Below are positions 37,694-46,792 of a stretch of DNA of 64,000 nucleotides, one piece after another. The DNA is taken from contig NC_067203.1 of NCBI RefSeq assembly GCF_026262505.1, forward strand, positions 21,557,411-21,621,410, in the 5' to 3' direction. Below the pieces are notes generated by a model. It did not search any database, had not been told where the DNA came from, and worked only from the letters and a program-made list of their open reading frames with translations. Origin of the DNA: Trichomonas vaginalis G3 (lineage: Eukaryota; Parabasalia; Trichomonadida; Trichomonadidae). The translations under genes and the position numbers were made by a program. Each line of letters begins with the position of its first letter. Positions within the stretch are counted from its first letter, which is position 1.

Positions 37694-38473
37694 TTCATGT
37701 CTGTCAAACTTACCTGCCATGGACTCTTTCATAAGTTCCATGAAATCGTCTTCGGACAATCCAGGGAAAAGTATGATATCAGTAAGTATTCTCTTTACAT
37801 CCTTACTTAAACTCTTGGCTGTCTGTACACAAATGACAACTGAAATGTTAAAGTGTCTGAGCTTCTTAAGAATTCGACACATGTCTTGTTCTCTGTTCTT
37901 TAACAAAGGATGAGAAGCAAAGTCATCTAAGATAAGAAGACATCTATGAGGGTAAGTCTTCCAATCGTACGATTGCAATTTCTTCGAAATGTATTCTATC
38001 TCTTTCTGTTTGTTTCTGAAGTGTTTCTTCTCTAATATTCTCTGCATTTCCTCATTTGGGTCTTTAAACTTCGAATTTATATACTCATTTATAGCATTGT
38101 ACTTCAAAACTCTTCTTTGGTACTTCTTTATCCAATCTAACAACTCAGAGTCTTTTATACATACTAACTTAGACTTCTTTATAATATCTTTGAACGAATT
38201 GACGGTTTGATCGAATTGACCAGAAGTACTACAAATGACTACTAACTCATAGAATGGGTTCTTCTCATCTAGTTCTTGTTGTTGTGCAGCCATTTTAAGA
38301 TAAGTGAAAGTCTTACCCGACCCAGGTGGTGCGATTAGACCTGTTATACCATTCTGAGCAAATAAGAACTTGTCATGTATAGGCTTTATCTGAGCATTTT
38401 CTAACTTCCTCTTGTTCTTCTTCAAAACATTCTCAAATTTCTTGTCAATGTCAGCAAACTTTTTTTCTAACAT
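37598..38473 (-). CDS. FtsK/A32-like genome-packaging ATPase (element A copy)
   Basis: Near-identical to 16550-17425, with the same start context (MLEKKFADIDKKFE), Walker A APPGSGKT and Walker B LLILDD. The longer frame to 38575 would overlap the divergent 38510 gene. Its presence in an element without capsid genes suggests it was carried along in the recombinant centre. Confidence 0.9.
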   Translation of the reverse strand: MLEKKFADIDKKFENVLKKNKRKLENAQIKPIHDKFLFAQNGITGLIAPPGSGKTFTYLKMAAQQQELDEKNPFYELVVICSTSGQFDQTVNSFKDIIKKSKLVCIKDSELLDWIKKYQRRVLKYNAINEYINSKFKDPNEEMQRILEKKHFRNKQKEIEYISKKLQSYDWKTYPHRCLLILDDFASHPLLKNREQDMCRILKKLRHFNISVVICVQTAKSLSKDVKRILTDIILFPGLSEDDFMELMKESMAGKFDRHELWEKYKVIQDPHTSFRIHIYANKVQIVKSQA

Positions 38474-38509
38474 ATTTTTAGAAAAATTAAAAATTTTATC
38501 TTTTAGAAA

Positions 38510-38965
38510 ATGTCTAGCGATTTCGCTATCTATATTCGAGACAAGCTTTTCGACAGCAAAACATCTGTCGACCATAAAATCTTACATAGTGTAAACAAGA
38601 AAGGTGAATTTGTTCTAAAGTTCTGTTTCTGGGAATATGACAAGAACCATAAAACATTACAAAGAGCAGTCTTAAAATTTGTCAATGACAGACTTGTTGA
38701 CAGAGATGACACCGATTGGAAAGATGAAGTCCAACAAAAGTTCTTAGAATGCAAAGAAGACACATGCGCTGTTCTTGAAGATGAAATAGGAAACAGAATA
38801 GAAGAGCTATTAAAGGACAAAGAACTTTTACATAAATATGGTTCTGAGAAATTTGACATAACTCCACCAGAAAAGAAGAAGAAGAGAGAGAAGAAAGAAA
38901 AGAAAGTAGAAGAAGAGAAGAAAGAACCTGAACCAGTTCCAGAGAAAAAGAAATTTGACATGTAA
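38510..38965 (+). CDS. 151-aa protein with Lys/Glu-rich tail, unknown function
   Basis: Copy of 16061-16513: MSSDFAIYIRDKLFDSKTSV, ending in a KKKKREKKEKKVEEEKKEPE tail and PEKKKFDM. One residue longer in the basic run. Divergent from the ATPase and convergent with the SSB-like gene. Confidence 0.65.
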   Translation: MSSDFAIYIRDKLFDSKTSVDHKILHSVNKKGEFVLKFCFWEYDKNHKTLQRAVLKFVNDRLVDRDDTDWKDEVQQKFLECKEDTCAVLEDEIGNRIEELLKDKELLHKYGSEKFDITPPEKKKKREKKEKKVEEEKKEPEPVPEKKKFDM

Positions 38966-38984
38966 AAATAAAATTTTATTTTTA
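38963..38984. terminator. 22-bp perfect palindrome carrying both stop codons
   Basis: Same sequence and role as 16042-16063: TAA of the plus gene and TAA of the minus gene are the palindrome ends, with TAAA on each strand. Confidence 0.7.
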
Positions 38985-39401
38985 GAACATTTCTGGGTCA
39001 ATGTCAATGTTCTCTTCCTCTTTAGGAGCAAACACTGGCTTAGACTCTAAAATCTTTTTACCCAATTTACCTTGAACTTCAACTATCTTAGACTCATAAT
39101 ATTCATAGTCGTCTGCTTTCTTTGGTTCATAAGGTATAACAAGTTTGTATGCTTTGCCTTCTTTAAGGTTTGAGAACCTTCTGTCAAAATTTTCTTTGAC
39201 TGCTAACAAACCTTCTATGTCTAAGTCTTCAAATTTCGCACCATTTTTAGTCACAATAGCAAACTTAACTGGTTCGATGTTCCAAACTTTGTCAAATGTA
39301 GACTTTTCAAAATGGTAGAAGTAAACATTCAAATAAGCGAATGGGTCTAGTTCTTCTTTGACTTCTGTCATGTACTTGTTGACTGAAATATATTTCGTCA
39401 T
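38982..39401 (-). CDS. 139-aa candidate single-stranded DNA-binding protein (element A copy)
   Basis: Close copy of 15625-16044 (MTKYISVNKYMTEVKEELDP), with the acidic tail EEENIDIDPEMF unchanged while the N-terminal 50 residues vary (FAYLNVYFYHFEKSTF). Conservation of the tail supports an SSB-type role, by inference. Upstream DNA (39402-39436) joins directly to the inverted right arm. Confidence 0.45.
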   Translation of the reverse strand: MTKYISVNKYMTEVKEELDPFAYLNVYFYHFEKSTFDKVWNIEPVKFAIVTKNGAKFEDLDIEGLLAVKENFDRRFSNLKEGKAYKLVIPYEPKKADDYEYYESKIVEVQGKLGKKILESKPVFAPKEEENIDIDPEMF

Positions 39402-39441
39402 CTTTTCTATCGGATAAAAAAATATTTTTTTTTAAAACGTT

Positions 39442-40026
39442 TTAAAATGGTATGCCATATAGCTTCTTGAATTTGTTAAGAAGTATTTTAACGCATTTTC
39501 CATCTGTATCTCTAGTGTTTACAAAAGCATAGTCTTCCTTAGTAAAACATACGTGTAATTTCCTATAGTTTACGCCGGTATAAAAGTAGAAAGAGTCTTG
39601 TTCTTCGCTATAGTAGTAAAACTCAAACGTATGCTTGCCATAGTCTGTAATTTCAATTGCTTCATCTTCTAGTTCGTCGACAAATTCGAATACAATATCT
39701 CGAAATTTGCTTTTGTTCTTATTGTTTTCAGAACGAGTAACCCAACGTAAATTTTCAAGTCTATTGTCATTTCTTATACGGTTTATATGGTCTACAAAAG
39801 GTAAATTGTTAGGGTTCGGTATAAAATGAGTTGCAATGACAACATGTTTAAGATAGTTTTTTCCACTCATCCTCATCATAGCATATCCGTCATTTCGCTC
39901 CCATTCGCTTAAAACTCTTTTTGTCTTTTTTTTTCTGACTTCAAATGACTCACAACAGTGAATTTCATATTTCTCATCTAACAAACAAGTTTTCCAACGG
40001 TCTGTTCCAACAAACTCAGCGTACAT
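39442..40026 (-). CDS. HNH homing-type endonuclease, right-arm copy
   Basis: Same family and length as 30880-31464, with FVDHINRIRNDNRLENLRWV intact. Differences cluster in residues 32-57 (RKKKTKRVLSEWERNDGYAM) and near 160-175. Its stop lies at the inversion junction of element A. Confidence 0.8.
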   Translation of the reverse strand: MYAEFVGTDRWKTCLLDEKYEIHCCESFEVRKKKTKRVLSEWERNDGYAMMRMSGKNYLKHVVIATHFIPNPNNLPFVDHINRIRNDNRLENLRWVTRSENNKNKSKFRDIVFEFVDELEDEAIEITDYGKHTFEFYYYSEEQDSFYFYTGVNYRKLHVCFTKEDYAFVNTRDTDGKCVKILLNKFKKLYGIPF

Positions 40027-40073
40027 TTCAAATAAAATAAAAAAATATTTTTTTTAAAATATGTTGTTTTCTT

Positions 40074-40658
40074 TTACTTAACATAGCCACCAGCTACCAA
40101 AAGTCTTTGACGCCAACCCATACCAGCTAATGAAGGTTGACTTGGTTTAGTTTGGAAACTAACCTTTGGTTTTGGTTTATCTTCAGTTTTTGGCTCACCT
40201 TCTTCTATCGGTTTTTCGTCACTTTTTGGTTCACCTGACTTTACTTCACTTGCAGGTATGGTTGTGTCGTCAACATCTTCGTAAATATCATATGCCATTT
40301 GTTTTTGTTTTCCTTTCAACTTTTTGTGTTTGTTGTAAAGTTTAGAATATTTCGACTCTAAGTCAATGAGATGTTCTATAATGAACTGTTGGTCAGTGAA
40401 GTAAACTTTTCCATCTGTTGTCTCGAAAGCTCCTTCAGACTTCAATATTTTATTTGTGAGAGTCTGTTTCTTTTTTGAGATACTAGCCGTTCCATTTCTA
40501 TGAAAAGTGACTTTATAGTTAGGGTTTGTATTTCCAGACCTGGCACTTTCTATTATTGAATTTTTCTCTTCATCTGTAAGTTCTTTGACAGGTTTTGACA
40601 ATGGTTCTGAACTTTTTGTTTGTGGTGTCAAATCTACCGTTTCAACTTCTTCGGTCAT
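40074..40658 (-). CDS. 194-aa conserved arm protein, right-arm copy
   Basis: Like 30266-30832 but with VSFQTKPSQPSLAGMG near the end, which the left copy lacks in part. The C-terminal GWRQRLLVAGGYVK is unchanged. Leader TTTTTTACTGAGATGAA before the ATG. Confidence 0.65.
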   Translation of the reverse strand: MTEEVETVDLTPQTKSSEPLSKPVKELTDEEKNSIIESARSGNTNPNYKVTFHRNGTASISKKKQTLTNKILKSEGAFETTDGKVYFTDQQFIIEHLIDLESKYSKLYNKHKKLKGKQKQMAYDIYEDVDDTTIPASEVKSGEPKSDEKPIEEGEPKTEDKPKPKVSFQTKPSQPSLAGMGWRQRLLVAGGYVK

Positions 40659-40677
40659 TTCATCTCAGTAAAAAATT

Positions 40678-40833
40678 TTAGTTTGGTTTGTTTTCAACTG
40701 GTTGTTTAGGTTTTTTAAGTCGGTCTAAAACTTCCTGAGGTATAGGAAGAACTTGACAAACACGTGGTTGTGTAACTGCTGGAAGTCGACAAATCCATCT
40801 TGAACCCATTTGTCTCAATGCTGTATTGTTCAT
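40678..40833 (-). CDS. 51-aa conserved small protein, right-arm copy
   Basis: Same length and start (MNNTALRQMGSRWICRLPAV) as 30091-30246; leader TTTTTTTACTGAGATGAA. Confidence 0.6.
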   Translation of the reverse strand: MNNTALRQMGSRWICRLPAVTQPRVCQVLPIPQEVLDRLKKPKQPVENKPN

Positions 40834-40852
40834 TTCATCTCAGTAAAAAAAT

Positions 40853-41254
40853 TTACATTCCCCAAGTTTGAGGCGGTTGCGGTTGGTTGTTGTTTACCCA
40901 CTGTTGTGCATGGTTATATCCTCTGTTAAAGAATCTTTCACCTTGGTCCATATAGTGCCCTGCTTGGTTATAGTAGTCATTTGCTTTGTTATAGTAGTTT
41001 CCTGCTTCTCTTCCTACATTGTCCATCCATCCTTGAACTTTTCCTCTTGTTTCAGGATTTGGAATAAGATTTGCTGCATCTCGTGCTACCTCCCAACCTT
41101 TCTGTACAGTTTGTATAATAGGTTGTGCTTTCTCTTTAAGTATACCTAATGTACTCAAAATCTTCCTTCCAACTCCAAATACACCTCTGGCTATTGTTCC
41201 CACTGCGGGCAAAAATCTGGATGCAACTCCTGCTAATGCGCCAAATAAACCCAT
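40853..41254 (-). CDS. 133-aa amphipathic protein, right-arm copy
   Basis: As 29670-30071 with substitutions in the N-terminal region (VGTIARGVFGVGRKILS). The myristoylation-like start MGLFGALAG is kept. Confidence 0.65.
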   Translation of the reverse strand: MGLFGALAGVASRFLPAVGTIARGVFGVGRKILSTLGILKEKAQPIIQTVQKGWEVARDAANLIPNPETRGKVQGWMDNVGREAGNYYNKANDYYNQAGHYMDQGERFFNRGYNHAQQWVNNNQPQPPQTWGM

Positions 41255-41271
41255 TTCTTATGGGTTAAAAA

Positions 41272-42231
41272 ATGACGAATCCAAACAAGGACCCCTATGT
41301 TTCTAAAGCGACAAAGAAAGCACTCATGGTAAAAATCTTTAGTTCAACACCAAATGCTTGGTTTATGGATATCTTGGAAAACATTCCGAGGTATAGAGAA
41401 GACGGACCACCATACTGGCTAATATTTGTTGGTCAAAACACAAGATACTGTGAAGCCATACCATTACAGTCCAAAAATATTTTAGATGTGAAAACTGCTT
41501 TGACAATATTCGTTGACAAATACCATCCAACAAAACTGACATCTGACTGTGAAAGTTCTTTCAAATCAGACGATATTAAAAACTATCTGCGTTCAAAAAA
41601 TGTAAACCAATATTTCATTGTCGACCAAAACCATTCTGCTCTTGGTGTCATTGACAGTTGTATAAAAATCTTAAGAGACTTAAATCAACCACAAGGTGGT
41701 GAAGTAGATGAAATGTCATATGACGACAAATATAGACATTTCTCCATGGCAAAGATGAGACAAGTTTTAAATATTTACAATAACCGTAAACAAAAAGGTT
41801 TGGGAAACCACTCCCCCGAAGAAATGAAAAACAACCCCGACTTAGAGAAAGACTATATATTTAATAGTTTAGTCAAAAGAGACAAACAAGAAAGAATGCC
41901 AGGCTTCAAACTTAAGAAAGGTGACAAAGTAAAAATAGAAATACCTAAACGCGACCCATATGAAAATACTATTGACTATGACAACAATGGGAACTCGACA
42001 GGTACTCACATTCGTGTTCGTAAAAATAGAAGAAAGTATACAAGAGAATATTATGAAGTTTTAGGCAAACATGGCAAAATGTACACACTGCAAGCAGAAG
42101 ATAAAACGACTATTGTCAGACCTCGTTTCAAACTTGTCAAAGTTCAAGGTGGTATACTTTCAAAGACAGTTCCTAACAAATATAAGACAACTCCTGACGA
42201 ATATGCTAAAGAAGTTGAAAATGACGACTAA
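41272..42231 (+). CDS. retrovirus-like (RVE) integrase with chromo/SH3-like C-terminal domain
   Basis: 319 aa, intact; catalyses insertion of the element. RNase H-fold core: first Asp at 33 (WFMDIL), second at 92 (LTSDCESSFKS), and a third acidic residue at 128 that is Asp (LGVIDSC) where retroviral enzymes have Glu, spaced 35 residues. The C-terminal domain (GFKLKKGDKVKIEIPKRDPY, EYYEVLGKHGKMYTLQ, IVRPRFKLVKVQGG) is SH3/chromo-like. No N-terminal HHCC zinc motif is visible. Divergent from the 133-aa gene across 17 bp; its TAA overlaps the fibre stop. Confidence 0.85.
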   Translation: MTNPNKDPYVSKATKKALMVKIFSSTPNAWFMDILENIPRYREDGPPYWLIFVGQNTRYCEAIPLQSKNILDVKTALTIFVDKYHPTKLTSDCESSFKSDDIKNYLRSKNVNQYFIVDQNHSALGVIDSCIKILRDLNQPQGGEVDEMSYDDKYRHFSMAKMRQVLNIYNNRKQKGLGNHSPEEMKNNPDLEKDYIFNSLVKRDKQERMPGFKLKKGDKVKIEIPKRDPYENTIDYDNNGNSTGTHIRVRKNRRKYTREYYEVLGKHGKMYTLQAEDKTTIVRPRFKLVKVQGGILSKTVPNKYKTTPDEYAKEVENDD

Positions 42232-43465
42232 GCATTTCTATACCATGCGTAAACTGTCATGTAAGGTGGCATGTAGTCTTTACTTTGTCCCGTTGTTTGC
42301 GTATATCCTGAAACGCGATGTGTATGGCTTCCTCCTACCTCAGTGTTACTCCAGTAACAATTTATAGCAAACTTAACGTCCTCTTTAACATCATATCCTT
42401 TACCTTTTGTCATTCCTGACCAATCCCAAAATCTATGACTATGCAAACCTGCTTCAGATGTAGTTAAACTTACGTAGTGACTGTGCGCAGGTAAATTTGC
42501 ACCTGAAATCGTTTTACTTCCACCTGTTTCCTTTGAAGAGTTTGCACAATACAAAAAACCTGTCGACTATTTGAGTCCAAGTTCCAAAACCAAGTACTAC
42601 TTCTGGTCTGGTAGAGTTCATTGACGTGTAAATAGAACCTATAGGATATACTGTTTGAAGTATTTCTGTCTTTAACGTTTGAAGCTCTGTTTTGTCAGCT
42701 TTTTTATCATATAAATCTTGAGCAGTGAATTTAACTTTGTTTTCATCCTCCATGACATAGACATTTCTACATCTAATGTATCTCATCGTTGTTATGTCTT
42801 CATCCGATGTTAAACCTTGTGGAAAGTTAGGAGGTTTCCAATTTAATACATCCCCACCAGTTTCTTCAAACCGTTCCTTCAATATTTTCTATACCAACAG
42901 TTGCGAAGAAATCGTGTGTATGTCCAACGTCACTTTTCCTGTTTAAGGTTTCTTGTAAGTTTGTAATATTTGCAATGGTATGTGTATGAGTCTTTTTAGA
43001 ATATTCTTTGTCAGCTCTTGTCACTTCACTTGACATTTTATTGTCAACATATGTTTTATCCGCTTTGTCATCTAACATTGCTGGTAGTTCATCTACGTCA
43101 TAGATGTTATGTGTATGGTGTTTTTGTGGGTATGTTCTATCTGTCCATGCGAGAATATAGTCTCTTGTTGCATCTACATACTCTTTGTCAGCTTTGTTGT
43201 CAATATCTGCTTTCAAAAGAAGTTCATCTATAGGTTTCTCGTTTAAAGTTCTTTTTGTTGGATTTATACAAACAGTATGGTTCTTACTGTCTTGAAACAG
43301 AAACTCATCTGTCATTGGGTTTATCGTCAGTTTTAAGTTTCCTTCTTTCAATGACTCAGATATCTTAGAATAGTTTGAAAAGTTTGTTGTGTTCTTATTT
43401 AGAGCTTGCAAAATGAGTTGTCGGTTGTGTTGTATTTCTCTCATAGACGCTGTTTCTTTCGACAT
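42228..43465 (-). pseudogene. phage-like fibre, right-arm copy with two 1-base insertions
   Basis: Sequence otherwise equals 27463-28698. An extra T near 42872 and an extra T in the run near 42550 (both homopolymers) split it into three frames. The gp10-like domain and KADK repeats are all still recognisable. The intact left-arm copy can supply the protein. Confidence 0.85.
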
Positions 43466-43482
43466 TTTTTTCTAGATAAAAT

Positions 43483-44331
43483 ATGCTTCCAATAGAAAAA
43501 GAAAATTCAAGAGTTGCTACAACTAAACCATTAGATGAACTTTTTACTAATGTCGGTCAAAAGTTTGAGACAGAGACCGTAAAGCATGAAGGCTATCGTT
43601 TTGACTACCCATTAAGATGGCTAAGAGACCCATCTGTCACAAAAGCTATTGGCTTTCGTAGAATGAAGTTTGTGTCTGTAGAAGATAAAAGTTTTCCATT
43701 TATTGTAAGGTTTCATATAGATTATATATCTGAAGGGAAACGAAAAATGTGGGAAGAAATTGAGCTAATACAAGTTGACCTTTCATCTTCTCTACAGACT
43801 GCGTTAAAAAATATAGAAGATAAAATAAATTCATGTTATGCAAAATATGCTGATGAATATGCAAATACCGAGAGCACACTTTATGTGAGAATTGTATATG
43901 ACAAACAAAATTCACAAGTGTCATTTCAAATCTACGAAGACAATCCAAAGAAAGACGAACAAATATATACAGAATTCACTGCAATGTCATGGTATTATTT
44001 GCAAAGAATGTTAAATCAGAAAGTCGAACTTCCTTTAGCAAATATTTACAGTCGATATGCAAGAGATGAACCATATTTATTTAAAGATGTTTTCGACTCA
44101 GATGCTATTATAGTTCATGCTTCATTTTCTGGTGCACAAAACTCTTTTTTATGCTTGGCAAATGACTTTTACGAAAAACCTACAAAGCTATATGAACCAC
44201 CAAGTGGAAGTATTTCAGACTTTCAAGTATGGTTTACAACAGATGGAAGAAAGAGAATAGTTCCATTATACCATGCGTTTTACTTAGAACTTAGTTTCAT
44301 ATACAACTACTATCGAACGGTAAAAATATAA
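43483..44331 (+). CDS. 282-aa Maverick arm protein, right-arm copy
   Basis: Identical to 26596-27444 apart from VFDSDAIIV for VFDPAAIIV. Intact in both arms. Confidence 0.65.
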   Translation: MLPIEKENSRVATTKPLDELFTNVGQKFETETVKHEGYRFDYPLRWLRDPSVTKAIGFRRMKFVSVEDKSFPFIVRFHIDYISEGKRKMWEEIELIQVDLSSSLQTALKNIEDKINSCYAKYADEYANTESTLYVRIVYDKQNSQVSFQIYEDNPKKDEQIYTEFTAMSWYYLQRMLNQKVELPLANIYSRYARDEPYLFKDVFDSDAIIVHASFSGAQNSFLCLANDFYEKPTKLYEPPSGSISDFQVWFTTDGRKRIVPLYHAFYLELSFIYNYYRTVKI

Positions 44332-44334
44332 TTT

Positions 44335-44577
44335 TTAATACGGTTGAGGTGTTGGATTTGGTTGCCAACTAGACTGTGGTGCAGGTTCAGGCTGTTGTAT
44401 AACAGGAGCTTGTTCTTCTGGTTCAGGGTCTTTAGGTATAATACCAACAAACTGACCTACTCTTTTACCAATATTTTTGACTCCGTTCCAAATTCCTCTT
44501 CCGACAGATTTTATTCCATTCCATATACCTCTTCCAACATTTCGAAAGAAGTTTCCTATTCTTCCAAAGAAACCCAT
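44335..44577 (-). CDS. 80-aa amphipathic peptide, right-arm copy
   Basis: Identical protein to 26349-26591. Convergent with the 282-aa gene, only 3 bp between stop codons. Confidence 0.65.
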   Translation of the reverse strand: MGFFGRIGNFFRNVGRGIWNGIKSVGRGIWNGVKNIGKRVGQFVGIIPKDPEPEEQAPVIQQPEPAPQSSWQPNPTPQPY

Positions 44578-44595
44578 TTTACTATATGTAAAAAT

Positions 44596-44958
44596 CTAAT
44601 GTCCGCCTAGTCTCTTACGTTTCCTGTTGAGTTCCATAGCATTCTTTAACTGGAGCTCATACATTCTGTTTCTCCTCTGGTAGAAAACATATTCTGGGTC
44701 AACTCCTGTGTTCGCGTCATCTGCATAGAGTTGTTTATATCCCACTTCGGGGTTTGTATAAAACTCTTTCCATCTCATATTTGCATACCATGGTGGTAAG
44801 CCTAACGCAGCGTCATTTGACATGGCAGTTTGCATTTGTACATCTGTTGGCACTTGACCATAGTTTGCCATTGCAGTTTGTATTCTAACTTCATTTGGAA
44901 TATTCTCTGGGTTTGGTTGTCCAGGTTGCTGTGCATTTGCTAAGTTCTGTGCGTCCAT
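44596..44958 (-). CDS. 120-aa conserved arm protein, right-arm copy
   Basis: Identical protein to 25968-26330; leader TTTTTATCTAATATTAA. Confidence 0.7.
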   Translation of the reverse strand: MDAQNLANAQQPGQPNPENIPNEVRIQTAMANYGQVPTDVQMQTAMSNDAALGLPPWYANMRWKEFYTNPEVGYKQLYADDANTGVDPEYVFYQRRNRMYELQLKNAMELNRKRKRLGGH

Positions 44959-44981
44959 TTAATATTAGATAAAAATATCTC

Positions 44982-45111
44982 TTACGAGTACATATACTGA
45001 ACATTTGCAGGCATTGGTTCATCTTCATATTCTCTGTACTTTTCTGCCACGTCAAATAAATAAATGACACAATGGAAAAAACCTAAAAAGTAGTCCTATT
45101 TCAAACCACAT
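44982..45111 (-). pseudogene. one-TM microprotein, right-arm copy, 2-base deletion
   Basis: The CCTAAAACAAGTAG of the other copies reads CCTAAAAAGTAG here (about 45083-45092), so the 130-bp interval no longer keeps frame. The start and the C-terminal codons are otherwise conserved. Confidence 0.7.
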
Positions 45112-45914
45112 TTACTTACTAGTAAAATTTCTTTGTTATGACACTTTCTCCAGTTTATAGGACCTCTCTCATATTCTATCTTATCGTATCTAAACTCATA
45201 GTCATGTATGTCCTCTAACCATCTCATGACACTTTCCAAACCACTTTTATCGGATGTAAAGTAAAAGCATGGATGGTTATGTAAAACGTCTAAAGTTTCT
45301 AAAGAGTCTCTCAAAGTCCAGTCTACTTGGTATTGAAAATCCCATGTGTTATAGAACGGCGGGTCTACTATAAAGAAAACATTTTCCTTGTCTTTATATT
45401 TTTCATACAACTCTGTCCAATGACATCTCACAAACTCTATACCCTCAATATATTTTTCTATGTTCTCTTTGAAAACATTTGTATAGTTAAGATATAAAAC
45501 TTTTGACATAAGTGTTTCAATGTCATGAACTCTTATAGCACCACTATATAATAGTCTAGCAGATATACTATCCCAGTCTATATATTCTGCTTTTTTCAAA
45601 ACCTCTCTGACAGTATTTTTTTTATCTAATGGTATACGTTCCATCTTACCTATAGGTATCTTTTCTTTTAACGCTTTCAATATATTGTTTGTGTCTGGAA
45701 TATGTTTGAGACGGTCCATATAGTTGTCGAAGTCATTGCATATAATCTTTGAGTCAGGAAATACAGTATGGCACAGATGGGATATATAGAAACTTCCACC
45801 GAACAAATCTACAAATGTTAGACCATTCGGTAGTTTCTTAAGTTCTCTCAATATAATATCTTTACATTTACTCTTATTTCCAAAGAACGGTAACGGTGGT
45901 TTTGTAAAATTCAT
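45096..45914 (-). CDS. DNA N6-adenine methyltransferase (Dam/D12 class), intact
   Basis: 272 aa. N-terminal PPLPFFGNKSKCKDI (residues 6-20) and FVDLFGGSFY (34-43) form the SAM-binding start typical of D12-class enzymes. The catalytic motif IV is DPPFYNT (184-190), a variant of DPPY with Phe. It transfers methyl from SAM to adenine N6. Trichomonas genomes are known to carry N6-methyladenine and Maverick-linked methyltransferases. It is the outermost gene of each arm. Copies: 25013 and 54071 broken, 62906 intact. Confidence 0.85.
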   Translation of the reverse strand: MNFTKPPLPFFGNKSKCKDIILRELKKLPNGLTFVDLFGGSFYISHLCHTVFPDSKIICNDFDNYMDRLKHIPDTNNILKALKEKIPIGKMERIPLDKKNTVREVLKKAEYIDWDSISARLLYSGAIRVHDIETLMSKVLYLNYTNVFKENIEKYIEGIEFVRCHWTELYEKYKDKENVFFIVDPPFYNTWDFQYQVDWTLRDSLETLDVLHNHPCFYFTSDKSGLESVMRWLEDIHDYEFRYDKIEYERGPINWRKCHNKEILLVSKCGLK

Positions 45915-46690
45915 TTTATATACAATAAAAATGTTTTTTTCCTGAAAAGTGACAGATGTTTTATTGTGACTTCTTCGTAAAGACTTTGTTGTGACTTCTT
46001 CGTAAATGAGTGTAAATGACCCAAAAATATATTTTAGGGTAGAAGGTTAGATATAACCTCTTTTCTAACCTCTTTTCTACCCTCTTGAATTTTCATGAAT
46101 TTCTTCGTAAAGACTTTGTTAAGACTTCTTCATCTAATTTCTCATGAACTTTCTTGTCTATGTTTTGTTGAGATTTCATCGTAAAGACTTTGTTGAGATT
46201 TCTTCGTAAATGACCCTAGTAGTATATTTTTGGTGTAAATTTCATGAAAATTCAAGAGGGTAGAAAAGAGGTTAGAAAAGAGGTTATATCTAACCTTCTA
46301 CCCTAAACATTATTTTTGTCTGATTTTACGATGAAATCTTGACAAAACATTTACGAAGAAGTCTTGACAAAACATTTACGAAGAAGTCTTGACAAAACAT
46401 TTACGAAGAAATCTTGACAAAGTCTTTACGATGAAATCTTGACAAATTCAAGAGGGTAGAAAAGAGGTTAGAAAAGAGGTTATATCTAACCTTCTACCCT
46501 AAACATTATTTTTGTCTGATTTTACGATGAAGTTTTGACAAAGTCTTTACGATGAAGTTTTGACAAAGTCTTTACGATGAAATCTTGACAAAGTCTTTAC
46601 GATGAAATCTTGACAAAGTCTTTACGATGAAATCTTGACAAAACATGAAAAACATATATAATTTGTGAAAAGCTCCTGGAAGACCCGTAT
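45915..46690. repeat. subterminal repeats of the right arm
   Basis: Three GGGTAGAAGGTTAGATATAA-type hairpins (46034, inverted at 46255 and 46455) and a run of 25-bp TTTACGATGAAATCTTGACA units (about 46320-46640). No gene. Confidence 0.85.
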
Positions 46691-46757
46691 ATAAGAACTT
46701 CATTTCTCCTAAACATCTTCAGGGCTAGAAGGCACGAAGTGCCTGGAAGCCCCACTA

Positions 46758-46786
<29 letters not shown>
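46691..46786 (-). repeat. right TIR of Maverick A
   Basis: CTAAACATCTTCAGGGCTAG, hairpin AGGCAC GAA GTGCCT, GGAAGCCCCACTACC (ends 46759), then 27 T. Inner part CTGGAAGACCCGTATATAAG repeats a degenerate form of the terminal CTGGAAGCCC word. Confidence 0.9.
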
Positions 46787-46790
<4 letters not shown>

Positions 46791-46792
46791 TT
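46787..46792 (+). repeat. target-site duplication TATATT, right of Maverick A
   Basis: Matches 24149-24154; the first T is shared with the T-tract of the TIR. Confidence 0.75.

Larger units (their letters stand above)
24155..46786. mobile_element. Maverick element A, 22.6 kb, with 7.3 kb inverted gene-bearing arms
   Basis: Bounded by inverted termini (A-tract plus GGTAGTGGGGC at 24184; complement ending 46759) and a TATATT duplication. The left arm (24184 to about 31469) and right arm (about 39437 to 46759) carry the same genes in inverted order at high identity. The centre (31.5-39.4 kb) holds KilA-N/GIY genes, the ATPase, the 151-aa protein and the SSB-like gene. No polymerase, helicase or capsid gene is present. 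The arm junction at 39437 directly follows the SSB-like gene, where element B continues into the helicase. Confidence 0.9.
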
